Below, one piece after another: positions 8,276-17,305 of a DNA stretch of 64,000 nucleotides. The notes beneath the pieces are model-generated. The model saw nothing but the letters and a program-made list of their open reading frames with translations, had not been told where the DNA came from and made no database searches. Each line of letters begins with the position of its first letter. The stretch's first letter is position 1. Both the position numbers and the translations under genes were made by a program. The stretch comes from Mediterraneibacter butyricigenes (GTDB lineage Bacteria > Bacillota > Clostridia > Lachnospirales > Lachnospiraceae), in NCBI RefSeq assembly GCF_003574295.1, contig NZ_BHGK01000001.1:62001-126000 (forward strand), in the 5' to 3' direction.

Positions 8276-8704
8276 TCAAGCCTCGTTCTCTCTTTCCGAA
8301 TATTCTTTCAGTCTTTTATAACAGTAGTTGATAATACTTTTTCTGGTAATAATTCCGATAAATTTCTTCTGGTCATCTACCACCGGAACAAAATTCTGAT
8401 TCATCGCTTTCTGAATCAGATCTTCCATATCACAGTCTGCATCAACCGCTTCATAATCTGCTCTTCTCGGAAAATCTGTGATAAAAATTTTCTCAGCCTC
8501 TTTGATATTCAGAGAAGTGCGGCTTTTGATGCCCCAGAGCAGATCGCCTTCCGTGATAGTTCCTACATATTCGCCTTCTCTGTTCAGCATTGGAATACAC
8601 GAATACTTATGGTACTCCATCGTCTCCAGAACCTGTCGCAACGTGCAGTAGTCATAGACATACGCCGTTTCAGCTTTTGGATTCAGAAAAAATAAAATAT
8701 TCAT
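8276..8704 (-). CDS. CBS-domain protein
   Basis: 142 residues formed of two CBS motifs. The first covers about residues 10-60 (VLETMEYHKYSCIPMLNREGEYVGTITEGDLLW), the second about 80-135 (LIQKAMNQNFVPVVDDQKKFIGIITRKSIINY). Such stand-alone CBS pairs bind adenine nucleotides (AMP, ATP, SAM or c-di-AMP) and act as sensors, but no partner is evident here. Start set at the ATG at 8704, which has AGGAAAGGA about 8 bases upstream; a longer open frame to 8881 runs through a terminator and an inverted repeat and is rejected. Lies downstream of lysC but separated from it by a terminator, so it is probably a separate unit. Function unknown beyond ligand sensing. Confidence 0.85.
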   Translation of the reverse strand: MNILFFLNPKAETAYVYDYCTLRQVLETMEYHKYSCIPMLNREGEYVGTITEGDLLWGIKSRTSLNIKEAEKIFITDFPRRADYEAVDADCDMEDLIQKAMNQNFVPVVDDQKKFIGIITRKSIINYCYKRLKEYSERENEA

Positions 8705-8725
8705 ATCTGTTCCTTTCCTGTATAA

Positions 8726-8760
8726 ACAATAGAATGCACGCTCCGCGAACATTCTATTGT
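8726..8760 (-). repeat. 11-base perfect inverted repeat upstream of the CBS gene
   Basis: ACAATAGAATG (8726-8736) and CATTCTATTGT (8750-8760) are exact reverse complements with a 13-base GC-rich loop. It lies between the lysC terminator and the CBS gene SD. Could be an operator for a dimeric regulator or an mRNA 5' hairpin; it lacks a U-run on the minus strand. Confidence 0.6.
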
Positions 8761-8768
8761 CATGAACT

Positions 8769-8792
8769 AAAAAAGGTTCACTGAACCCTTTT
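8769..8792 (-). terminator. rho-independent terminator after lysC
   Basis: GGTTC (8775-8779), 3-base loop, GAACC (8783-8787), with six T residues following on the minus strand and A residues before. About 95 bases past the lysC stop. Confidence 0.75.
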
Positions 8793-8880
8793 GTCATATG
8801 CCTGACAACCAGAACATGCATCTTTGCATCTTCAAAGAATGGAAATGCATGTTTGGGAAAATCTGTAAAAAATAACTTCA

Positions 8881-10200
8881 TTAAAGTTGTGTAACAACGA
8901 AAATATCATATAATGCGCGGATCGCATTTTTAAAGTCTTCATGACGGACACCAATGATGATATTCAACTCACTGGATCCCTGGTCGATCATCTTCACGTT
9001 GATATTGGCATGTGCCAGAGCAGAGAAGATTCTTCCGGCAGTACCCCTGGTTGCCCGCATACCGCGTCCAACGACTGCAATCAGTGCCAGATTGGATTCC
9101 ATCTCAATGTGATCTGGATCTACCGCTTTGTGAATTCCTGCAATAACTTTCTGCTCTTTTTCTTCGAATCCATCCTGATGCACAAAAATCGTCATCGTAT
9201 CAATTCCGGACGGCATATGTTCAATCGAGATATCATTTTCTTCAAATACTTCCAGAACCTTCCGACAGAAACCGACTTCCGAGTTCATCATGGCTTTTTC
9301 TACGGTTACGGATACAAATCCATCGGTTCCGGCGATTCCGGTTATCGTGTATTTCGGCTGTCTGCATGTACTCTCTACGATCAGAGTTCCCTTATCTTCC
9401 GGAGCGTTTGTATTTCGGATATTGATCGGAATTCCGGCTTTTCTTACCGGGAAAATAGCATCTTCGTGAAGAACAGATGCTCCCATATAAGACAGTTCCC
9501 GAAGCTCACGATAGGTAATGGATTCGATTGCTTTTGGATTGTTTACGATTCTCGGATCTGTAATCAGGAATCCGGACACATCCGTCCAGTTCTCATAAAG
9601 GTCTGCCCCAACCGCAAGAGCCACCAGAGAACCTGTAATGTCAGAACCGCCACGGGAAAATGTTACGATCGTTCCATCTTCTTTGGCTCCGTAAAATCCT
9701 GGAACAACCGCATGTTCCAATTTGGAAAGTCTTGCAGATAACAGATCATTCGTCTCACCTGCAAGGAAGTTGCCCTCAGCATCGAAACGGATGACTTCAG
9801 CCGCATCTACAAAATCAAAACCAAGATAGGCAGCCATGATCTTTCCGTTTAAATATTCTCCTCTGGAGGCAGCATACTCTCTGCCAATCTTTTTTCCAAA
9901 ATTATGACGGATCATCTGAAAATCTTCTTCTAATGAAAGATCCAGGTTCAGTCCATCGATGATTTCCTGATATCTTGCCTGAATTTCTTTTAACTGCTCT
10001 GTAAATTTTTTTTCACGAATCGCTGCTCCATAGCAGTTGTAAAGCATGTCCGTAACTTTTGTATCAGAAGAGAATCTTTTTCCAGGTGCAGACGGCACCA
10101 CAAATCTTCTGCTTTCATCGGAACGAATGATCTGTCCAACTTTCTTGAACTGATCAGAACTGGCAAGGGAGCTTCCTCCGAATTTTACTACTTTTTTCAT
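8881..10200 (-). CDS. lysC: aspartate kinase
   Basis: 439 residues. Phosphorylates aspartate, the first step to lysine, threonine, methionine and diaminopimelate. The N-terminal kinase domain starts KVVKFGGSSLASS (phosphate-binding KFGGSS) and contains GFYGAKEDGTIVTFSRGGSDITG for substrate binding. Two ACT domains occupy about residues 300-439 (FVSVTVEKAMMNSEVGF and LIAVVGRGMRATRGTAGRIFSAL), where end-product inhibition takes place. Longer than the short monofunctional forms and not fused to homoserine dehydrogenase. SD GGAGG. Overlaps the upstream HAD gene by ATGA. The effector (Lys or Thr) cannot be read from the sequence. Confidence 0.93.
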   Translation of the reverse strand: MKKVVKFGGSSLASSDQFKKVGQIIRSDESRRFVVPSAPGKRFSSDTKVTDMLYNCYGAAIREKKFTEQLKEIQARYQEIIDGLNLDLSLEEDFQMIRHNFGKKIGREYAASRGEYLNGKIMAAYLGFDFVDAAEVIRFDAEGNFLAGETNDLLSARLSKLEHAVVPGFYGAKEDGTIVTFSRGGSDITGSLVALAVGADLYENWTDVSGFLITDPRIVNNPKAIESITYRELRELSYMGASVLHEDAIFPVRKAGIPINIRNTNAPEDKGTLIVESTCRQPKYTITGIAGTDGFVSVTVEKAMMNSEVGFCRKVLEVFEENDISIEHMPSGIDTMTIFVHQDGFEEKEQKVIAGIHKAVDPDHIEMESNLALIAVVGRGMRATRGTAGRIFSALAHANINVKMIDQGSSELNIIIGVRHEDFKNAIRALYDIFVVTQL

Positions 10201-10808
10201 CTTTCTTGTCCTCCGGTATATTTTCCTGTTAATATTTCTTCCACAGTATGACTGTCAAATACAATTCCATGCATGCCAACAGCATTTGCTGCCTCCACAT
10301 TTTCCGGTCTATCATCAATAAACCAGGCATCATTCGGTTTTATATTATATCTCGTCATCAGAAGATTGTAAATTTCTTTTTGTGGTTTCATCAACTTTTC
10401 ACGATAAGAAATGATTCCGCCATCGAATTTTCGAAGAAAATCCAGTTCATATTTTGTTTTTTCGAACAAATACTCCCCATAATTTGAAAGGTAATAGAGT
10501 TTAAACCCGGCTTTCCGAAAATGTGCCAGCACTTCTTCTGTATAATCGAATTTACGGATAGATCCATCCAGATGTTCATAGACATCTCTGATTTCTTTTT
10601 CCAGATGCGGAGCGTTGTTTATAAACTGTGTCAGCTGTTCCTCCGGTGTCACGCTGCCCTCGTCTCCTGCTTTCCATGCATCACTCAGAAAAATAGCATG
10701 GATCAGTTCCTTTTTCACTTCTCCCGTATATCCCAGCATGTCTACACAGACACCGCCGTTATAATCGACCAGGACATTTCCCAGGTCAAACACCACTGTA
10801 TTCATCAT
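10197..10808 (-). CDS. HAD-superfamily hydrolase (YihX-like, haloacid dehalogenase type)
   Basis: 203 residues. Motif I is FDLGNVLVDYN with Asp nucleophile followed by LGN rather than DxD, as in the YihX/epoxide-hydrolase-like subgroup. Motif II Ser is in YYLSNYG, motif III Lys in LMKPQKEIY, and motif IV acidic pair in FIDDRPENVEAA. The fold with an alpha-helical cap after motif I suggests a small phosphorylated metabolite as substrate; YihX acts on glucose-1-phosphate, but that cannot be claimed here. The gene overlaps lysC by 4 bases (ATGA), so both are co-translated. Two adjacent ATGs could be the start. Confidence 0.85.
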   Translation of the reverse strand: MMNTVVFDLGNVLVDYNGGVCVDMLGYTGEVKKELIHAIFLSDAWKAGDEGSVTPEEQLTQFINNAPHLEKEIRDVYEHLDGSIRKFDYTEEVLAHFRKAGFKLYYLSNYGEYLFEKTKYELDFLRKFDGGIISYREKLMKPQKEIYNLLMTRYNIKPNDAWFIDDRPENVEAANAVGMHGIVFDSHTVEEILTGKYTGGQER

Positions 10809-10887
10809 CTTCTCCTCTGTCTTTTTCTTTCTTTTCTTCTATAACATAATGATTCACGATTTTTCTGACTGGTTTGCCTGAAAACTT

Positions 10888-11385
10888 TCAACCTTTCACC
10901 TTTTCGTCAAAAATCACATTCCCATATTCAGCCTTCGCTGCTTTTTTCAGGTCATCCGGCTTTAATTTTAACTGCATTCCGATCTTCCCTCCGCTTACAT
11001 ATATGTATTCCAGCTCTTTTGCGGATTCCTCAATCACCGTCGGAAACTGCTTTTTCATCCCGATTGCCGTGCAGCCGCCTCTTACATAACCGGTCAATGG
11101 GGTGATCTCTTTGACATGCAGCATTTCCACCGATTTTTCTCCCACCGCTTTTGCAGCTTTTTTCAGATTTAGTTCCTTTTCAATCGGAATCACGAACACA
11201 TAATGTCCCCCACTTTTTCCGGTTGTAACCAGAGTTTTATAAACCTTTTCATGTGGCAGCCCCAGTTTGTCAGCTGTTTCAATTCCGTCTGTAAACTCTT
11301 CGCACTCATAGGTGCTGAATTCATAAGGAATTTTATTTCGGTCTAAAATTCGCATGGCATTGGTCTTTAATTCTTTCTTACTCAT
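10888..11385 (-). CDS. ybaK: Cys-tRNA(Pro) deacylase (YbaK/EbsC family)
   Basis: 165 residues, the normal length for the single-domain trans-editing enzyme. It hydrolyses cysteine or alanine wrongly loaded on tRNA(Pro). Family landmarks: DGIETADKLGLPHEKVYKTLV in the first third, a conserved Lys-containing YVFVIPIEKELNLKKAAKA, and GYVRGGCTAIGMKK near residue 110. Start set at the ATG at 11385, which matches the family N-terminus; upstream in-frame sequence overlaps the end of rng. SD is weak (GAGAAG). It sits 43 bases after rng, on the same strand. Confidence 0.9.
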   Translation of the reverse strand: MSKKELKTNAMRILDRNKIPYEFSTYECEEFTDGIETADKLGLPHEKVYKTLVTTGKSGGHYVFVIPIEKELNLKKAAKAVGEKSVEMLHVKEITPLTGYVRGGCTAIGMKKQFPTVIEESAKELEYIYVSGGKIGMQLKLKPDDLKKAAKAEYGNVIFDEKVKG

Positions 11386-11428
11386 ACTACTACATCTTCT
11401 CTCTTTTTGCTTCTGACTATTTGTTTTA

Positions 11429-12625
11429 TTAGCACACGCCGAATTGTATACATTCATACAATGGTCGCTGCACCTTTTTTCTGGTCAATTCTACCAGATG
11501 GAGCTTCGTAATATCAATCACATTGGTCGGGATTGGATCCTTTTTTACGAATCTTTCTAATAAAGAAAGCAAATCCTGTTGCTCCTCCTTATCAGAAAAA
11601 TTGATAAAATCGATCAGGATAATCCCTGAAAGATTCCGAAGCCGTATTTGCCTTGCCGCTTCTTTCGCTGCTTCTTCGTTTATTTTCCGATAGGTTTTCT
11701 GCGCATCTTTTCCTTTGATATATTTTCCCGAATTCACATCAATTACATGCAACGCTTCCGTATGTTGGATCACCAGATAGCCGCCGTTTTTCAGCCAGAC
11801 TTTCTCCTGTGTCGCTTTCTGTATCTCCTGATCCAGGTTATACAACTTATGCAAAGACAGAGTTTCTTTCCGGTATTTTCTCAAACAGGAAACATCTTGA
11901 TTTCCGGTCTTCAGATATTGAAGGATTTCTTCGTATAACCAGTCTTCTTCTACGATAATTTCCTCCAGCTTTTCCAGATTCTGATTGCGGATTTGACGGA
12001 TATATTCCGGTTCTTCCTGATAAATCCGGCTGAAGCAAGGTCTGTGAGTCGCCGTTTTTTCTATCCTTTTGTAGATACCGATCAACTGCCGGATTTCCTC
12101 TTCCACGAGGGTTCTGTCTGCAGTTCCTGCGTTTGTTCTGAGAATCAGACCATAGGAAGAATTCCGAAACTTTTGCAGCCATTCTTTTAATTCCTGTTTT
12201 TTCTCCAGTTCTATTTTCCCGGAGACGCCAAGGGTTGTATTTTCATAGGTCAATACCGCATACTTTCCGGCCAGGTTAAATCCCGTAGTTACAGATGGCG
12301 CCTTTACTCCGGAGGCTTCCCTGCTGACCTGAACCAGCAGTTCCTCCCCCTCACACAACGGTTTCTTCCCGATTTTTTTGGTAAAAAAAGGAGTTTTATA
12401 TTGTTTCATAGAATAATAACATTCCGTATGAGGTGCGATCTCGATAAACGCAGCATCCAGATTCCTCTGAATCTTTTTCACACGTCCTACATAAATATCG
12501 CCGACCGCCGCTTTGTTACGTTTCAGATCCACTTCCGTCAGATGAAGTTCCGTCAGTTCTTCTTCCACAAACAAAGCCGAGCAAAGTTGCGCCCCATTCT
12601 GTGTGATAATCAGTTTATTGCCCAT
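11429..12625 (-). CDS. rng: ribonuclease E/G family protein
   Basis: 398 residues. An S1-like RNA-binding region (GDIYVGRVKKIQRNLDAAFIEI) is near the N-terminus. The DNase-I-like catalytic part has both metal-binding aspartates in LHVIDVNSGKY and GIILIDFINF. It processes rRNA and decays mRNA in the cytoplasm. The CPxC zinc link that joins dimers in E. coli RNase E is not visible, and the protein ends soon after TRKKVQRPL, so it is shorter than E. coli RNase G. Start at 12625 chosen because it lies just after the preceding gene; an upstream frame extension overlaps that gene. SD GAGAGG is about 10 bases away. Belongs to the TIGR03960-TIGR03936-rng block. Confidence 0.9.
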   Translation of the reverse strand: MGNKLIITQNGAQLCSALFVEEELTELHLTEVDLKRNKAAVGDIYVGRVKKIQRNLDAAFIEIAPHTECYYSMKQYKTPFFTKKIGKKPLCEGEELLVQVSREASGVKAPSVTTGFNLAGKYAVLTYENTTLGVSGKIELEKKQELKEWLQKFRNSSYGLILRTNAGTADRTLVEEEIRQLIGIYKRIEKTATHRPCFSRIYQEEPEYIRQIRNQNLEKLEEIIVEEDWLYEEILQYLKTGNQDVSCLRKYRKETLSLHKLYNLDQEIQKATQEKVWLKNGGYLVIQHTEALHVIDVNSGKYIKGKDAQKTYRKINEEAAKEAARQIRLRNLSGIILIDFINFSDKEEQQDLLSLLERFVKKDPIPTNVIDITKLHLVELTRKKVQRPLYECIQFGVC

Positions 12626-12638
12626 TTCCGGTACCCTC

Positions 12639-13403
12639 TCAGCCTGCAGAACTTTCTGCACTTTCCGTTCTTTCTTTCGGATCAGCCATTTCTTCCATGA
12701 TTTCATGTCCCAGACTTTCCAGACTCACAAGTTTTCTTTCGTCCTTTCCCATATCCGCATACATTTCCAATCGGTGGAACTGATACTCGATCTCCCGGTA
12801 CGTTTCCTCTTCTCCCAGATATTTTACAAAAGCTTCCATCACCAGATTCGGCTTCAGATTCTCGGCACTTCCTGCGGCAAGTTGCATAAAGATCCCCTGA
12901 TCTCTTACTTCCATCTGATAAATCATAGGAAGGATATCAACTTCTTTCTCACTTCGTTTTGTTTTCTTTACAATGTTTACGGCATCCTGCGCAAGGAAGT
13001 CCCCGATATGACCCTTCCAGTGTTCCGGAAATTCTCCATTTTTCGGATATACCAGATAATCAGCCCCTGCAAAGATAGACATTCCGCCCATTTTCTTGGA
13101 ATCTTCAATCTCAACCAGATTTAATACCTCGATTCCTTCGATTCCAACTTCATTCAGACGTCTTACCGCCTCTTTGGACGCAATCGGCTCTCGCAGCTCA
13201 ATATCCATGTATTCTCCGTCACTGGTCAGCCCGATTCCCAAAGGACTTGCAAATGACATGATCATATGCGGACTGTAACCTGATGTAAACGCAATTGGAA
13301 TCTCTGCTCTTCTCATCGCTTTCTGAAAATAGCGCATCACGTCCAGATGTCCGATGAATTTTAAATGTCCATATTTTCGAAATTTAATTCTTGCTTTCAA
13401 CAC
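12639..13403 (-). CDS. TIGR03936 family radical SAM-associated protein (DUF2344)
   Basis: About 254 residues with the DUF2344 opening VRIKF-like (ARIKFRKYGHLKFIGHLDVMRYFQKAMRRAEIPIAFTSGYSPHM condensed). No CxxxCxxC cluster, so it is not itself a radical SAM enzyme but the usual partner of the TIGR03960 protein upstream, which it overlaps. In many Firmicutes the two are fused or adjacent and sit upstream of rng; their biochemical role is not established. SD AAGGAGG is 5 bases before a GTG at 13403, followed directly by TTG, either of which could be the start. Confidence 0.9.
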   Translation of the reverse strand: MLKARIKFRKYGHLKFIGHLDVMRYFQKAMRRAEIPIAFTSGYSPHMIMSFASPLGIGLTSDGEYMDIELREPIASKEAVRRLNEVGIEGIEVLNLVEIEDSKKMGGMSIFAGADYLVYPKNGEFPEHWKGHIGDFLAQDAVNIVKKTKRSEKEVDILPMIYQMEVRDQGIFMQLAAGSAENLKPNLVMEAFVKYLGEEETYREIEYQFHRLEMYADMGKDERKLVSLESLGHEIMEEMADPKERTESAESSAG

Positions 13404-15246
13404 AGACACCTCCTTTGTATCTTCCGGCTCCGCAGCCCGAACAGCCCTGTCGGCAATTCGGGGTTACAATCCCCTGATTTGCCCGTTCCCATTCTCGTTT
13501 CATAAACTCTTTTGTGACTCCGATATCGATAAAATCCCACGGGAAGATCTCATCCAGATCTCTGGTTCTCATTGTATAAAAATCCAGATCCACACCGGTA
13601 TTTTCAAAAGCCTTCATCCAAAGATCATTGTCAAAAGATTCGCTCCAGGAATCAAACAGACACCCCAGACGATACGCCTCCTCGATCACTTTCCCGACGC
13701 GTCGATCTCCACGGGCAAACACGCCCTCTAAAACCGTTACATCTGCCTCATGCCAGTTATATTTCAGGCTTTTCCGGTTCAACTGCTCCTGGAATTCATG
13801 TTTTACGATCGAAGCCCGCCGGATATATTCTTCCGCATGACACATCGGTGCCCACTGGAACGGCGTAAACGGCTTCGGCACAAAGAAAGAAGAACTGGCC
13901 GTAATCTGACATTTTCCATGACGCTGTTCTTTCGGAATCTCGTAATATCTTCTCGCTACACGATCTGCCAGTCTGGCAATTTCTTTCATATCTTCTTCTG
14001 TTTCATTCGGAAGTCCCAGCATAAAATAAAGTTTCACTTTATTCCAGCCACCTTCGAACGCCTGACCGGCTCCTCCAAGAATATCTTCTTCCGTTAATCC
14101 TTTATTGATTACATTTCGCATTCTCTGAGATCCAGCTTCCGGTGCAAAGGTCAGACTGCTCTTCTTCACATCCTGCACCTTACTCATCACATCCAGAGAA
14201 AACGCATCGATTCGAAGAGATGGTAATGAGATGTTGATGCTCTGATCCTTAAACTCCTCGATCAAAAATGTAACCAGTTCTTCCAGTTCCTGATAGTCAC
14301 TGGAACTTAACGAACTCAGAGAGATTTCCTCATGTCCGGTGTTCTTCAACATCACACGCGCATATTCTTTCAGCTTATTGACATCTCGTTCCCTGGTCGG
14401 GCGATAAAGCATTCCTGCCTGACAGAATCTGCATCCACGAATACAGCCTCTCTGAATCTCCAGAACCACTCTGTCCTGCGTAGCTTTAATAAAAGGAACT
14501 ACCGGCTTCTCCGGATAGGTGGCACCGGTCATATCCATAACCACCTGCTTCTGAATCGTCGGTTTTGCGTGAGAATTGTCGGGAACAAAAGACTGGATCG
14601 TACCATCTTCCTTATAGGTTACATCATAAAACATCGGAACATAAAGGCCCGGGATCTCAGCCGCCAGTTCCAGAAATTCCAATCGGCGCTTTCCGCTTGC
14701 TTTACATTCCTTATACAGATCCAGAAGATCATCATAGACTGTTTCCCCTTCTCCTATATAGAAGATATCAAAGAAATCCGCAATCGGTTCCGGGTTATAG
14801 GTACAGGGGCCCCCACCAATTACGATCGGTTCATTTTCATCACGATCATGATTGTATACATGTATTCCGCTCAAATCCAGAATTTGCAAAATGTTGGTGT
14901 AGCACATTTCATACTGAAGTGTGATCCCCAGAAAATCAAATTCTTTAATCGGATCCTGGGATTCCAGTGCGAACAGCGGAATCTGTTCTTCCTTCATAAT
15001 CTTATGCAGATCTGTCCACGGGGAATATACCCGTTCACACCACACATCTTCCCGCTTATTAAACATATCATATAAAATCTGTATACCAAGATGAGACATT
15101 CCGATTTCCATTACATCTGGAAAACACATCGCAAAGCGAATCGGAATGTCTCTTGTTTTCATCACCGAATTCACCTCTCCACCAATATAGCGGGCAGGCT
15201 TTTCGATCTTCATTAAAATTTCATCACTAAGTGCCAGTTTTCTCAT
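13384..15246 (-). CDS. TIGR03960 family B12-binding radical SAM protein
   Basis: 620 residues. N-terminal half is a B12-binding-like Rossmann region (GMSHLGIQILYDMFN; IGGGPCTYNPEPIADFFD). Radical SAM cluster motif CIRGCRFC (CxxxCxxC, the 4Fe-4S ligands) is near residue 290, followed by PTRERDV and an EISLSSLSSSDY segment typical of the family. The C-terminus has a further Cys-rich stretch (NCRQGCSGCGAGRYKGGVC), possibly a second cluster. Substrate unknown; gene context with rng and L21 suggests RNA or ribosome modification, which is inference. Start ATG at 15246 has GAGGT 7 bases upstream. A consensus promoter lies about 90 bases upstream. Confidence 0.93.
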   Translation of the reverse strand: MRKLALSDEILMKIEKPARYIGGEVNSVMKTRDIPIRFAMCFPDVMEIGMSHLGIQILYDMFNKREDVWCERVYSPWTDLHKIMKEEQIPLFALESQDPIKEFDFLGITLQYEMCYTNILQILDLSGIHVYNHDRDENEPIVIGGGPCTYNPEPIADFFDIFYIGEGETVYDDLLDLYKECKASGKRRLEFLELAAEIPGLYVPMFYDVTYKEDGTIQSFVPDNSHAKPTIQKQVVMDMTGATYPEKPVVPFIKATQDRVVLEIQRGCIRGCRFCQAGMLYRPTRERDVNKLKEYARVMLKNTGHEEISLSSLSSSDYQELEELVTFLIEEFKDQSINISLPSLRIDAFSLDVMSKVQDVKKSSLTFAPEAGSQRMRNVINKGLTEEDILGGAGQAFEGGWNKVKLYFMLGLPNETEEDMKEIARLADRVARRYYEIPKEQRHGKCQITASSSFFVPKPFTPFQWAPMCHAEEYIRRASIVKHEFQEQLNRKSLKYNWHEADVTVLEGVFARGDRRVGKVIEEAYRLGCLFDSWSESFDNDLWMKAFENTGVDLDFYTMRTRDLDEIFPWDFIDIGVTKEFMKREWERANQGIVTPNCRQGCSGCGAGRYKGGVCVESKN

Positions 15247-15335
15247 ATTCACAACCTCATCATCTGCTTTATATGAAACTTTTTCGGTTCGTCTCACACA
15301 ACAAACTTTCTTAACGTTTGTTTTACACTCCGATT

Positions 15336-15364
15336 ATTATAGTTGTTTTCTGAGATTACATCAA
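15336..15364 (-). promoter_or_regulatory. sigma-A promoter of the TIGR03960-TIGR03936-rng operon
   Basis: Minus strand: -35 TTGATG (15359-15364), 17-base spacer, -10 TATAAT (15336-15341). A short inverted repeat AACAAAC/GTTTGTT follows within the 5' untranslated region (about 15301-15323). Confidence 0.75.
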
Positions 15365-15371
15365 GTCCCTT

Positions 15372-17305
15372 TTATTCAGTTCCTTTCAACACATCCACCA
15401 TATCCAGCGTACGGATCCGTTTGGAGAACATAAAGCTTACCAGCATGGAAACCAGCAGTACAAGTGCTCCGGAAACCACATAGCCTCTGATCGGAAGCGA
15501 AAGTGCATAGTCAAAATTCTCTCCGTTACTGTTCATCATCGCATTTAGGGATACATTTCCGAACGGAATTCCAAGCAGCAGTCCTATCAGCGACAGCCAG
15601 ATATTCTGAACAGTCATAAGATGCCGGATCCGTTTGGATCGCATTCCCATCACCTTTAACGTCGCCAGTTCTTTCTCTCTTTCATGGAAGGACAGAGAAC
15701 CCGAGTTATACAGAACCACAACGATCAGGATTGTCGAAAATATGTGATTCCCTGCGCATCTGAATTCCGGTAGATCACTCCAACCGTTCCCTCATACCAG
15801 TCATTTTTAGAATACAGATGCCAGTAAATCTTATCTCCTACCTGTATGTCCAGATCCTCTGCAAGTTTCCGGCTGACAGCTATCTTTCCCGGAACCATGT
15901 CTTCTATTTCGTTATTCAGATCCAACATGGTGTCTACCAACCGGTTACATCCCACTCCGTAAACCATCAGAAGCATTCCCACACAGGTACCGATCACACA
16001 CATCAGTGCACGCAGCTTCGCTCTGGAAATATCCCGCAGATTGTACTGCACGGTAAAAGAAAAATTATTCCATCCGGGCAGTTTTTCAAACAGGCAGTGC
16101 TTTCCTTTTCGAGGAGCTGCCGGTCTAAGAGCCTCCGACGGCTTGATCTTCAGAACCTTCCTGCAGCTAAGCCAGGCAGAAAGTGTACTTGCACCCACCA
16201 CAAGAAGCAGAATCAAAAGATAGGTCAGATGGAACATCGAGTGCAGCCCCGGAACAATATACCACTGTGCAAAGATCTTCATCATCAGCGGACACAACCA
16301 GGTAACACCCAGAAGCAATCCAAGCAGTGCCCCGGCCGTAGAAACGATCAGACTGAAACTGATATAATGAAGCACTACCTTCCAGCGTTTCATTCCCAAC
16401 GCATTCATGGTACCGATCTGCGTTCTCTCCCGTTCCACCATCCTACTCATAGATGTCGCAATCACCAGAACCGAAATTCCGACAAAAATCAATACAAAAA
16501 CATAGGAGAATGCCTGATGCTGATCCAGTTCACTGTCCAGTCTGGCAAGCCCCGGAACAGAATCCCGTTCGATCATTGCAGCATAATTCTTTCCCAGCAC
16601 AGTTTTCAGTTCTTTTTCATGGGCAAGTCCGCCGGCGTCGGTGGTACGAATTACCATCTCCGTATAAGGCATGGTATTGCCCAGAGTCATCACATAACTT
16701 AAATATCCCGGATCCGGAAATGCATTGTACGACATGTATACAATCACGATATTCTCCAGAAATGTGTCAACATCACTGTCTGCCTGTCGAAATTCATATT
16801 CCGAACTCTCGATCAGACCCTTGATCGTTCTGGTAAACGTCATTCCCTCATATTCAATTGTGAAGGAATCACCCACCGACAGATTTCTCCGCTTTGCAAA
16901 TGCATTTGCGATCCAGATTCCATCCTTATCCTGTGGATCAAAAGGCTCTCCTTCTATATAATAAGGCGTGTTAACCACGTTTTCATCTTCCAGATAAAGA
17001 TCTACCTGTACTCCGTCATAGTCTGGCGCACTTCCCTTTAATGAAGTACGAAGCTGTGCGTCTTCCACAAAGTCCAGATCCCGTACCTTCTGGAGTTGTT
17101 TTTGGGTAAATCCCTCTCCGTAAACCCAGATATCGGACAAACGGCATTCTTTATGAAATTCTTCTCTGGCAACATGCTGTGAAAGTACATGTCCTTCAAA
17201 GGTACAGAACAAAGCAATCGCAAGTCCGGACAACAGGAACACAGAGAAAAATGTTCCAAAATTCTTCCGAAAGTCACGAAATGTTTTTCTGATCAGCATT
17301 ACCAC
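15372..17305 (-). pseudogene. FtsX-type ABC exporter permease, frameshifted and internally deleted
   Basis: Two adjoining frames together cover most of a MacB/FtsX-type permease. The first (17305 to 15725) has an N-terminal membrane segment, an extracellular domain, three central helices (VFVLIFVGISVLVIATSMSR... ) and a second half that stops after GITYFRQS. The second frame, open from 15743 to 15372, resumes at IFSTILIVVVLYNSGSLSFHERE and carries the last helices (ERELATLKVMGMRS-like coupling motif). Families of this type normally have about 60 residues between these points, so a deletion plus frameshift near 15730-15745 seems to have removed them. The stretch LNNEIEDMVPGKIAV may mark another, in-frame deletion. 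Its ATPase partner upstream is also broken. Could still make a truncated protein, but not a working exporter. Confidence 0.75.

Noticed and set aside
8941-9741. 266-codon plus-strand frame opposite lysC
   Set aside because: Shadow of aspartokinase; composition unlike a protein and no start signal.
15818-16702. 294-codon plus-strand frame opposite the permease remnant
   Set aside because: His/Gln-rich antisense shadow, no SD or homology visible.
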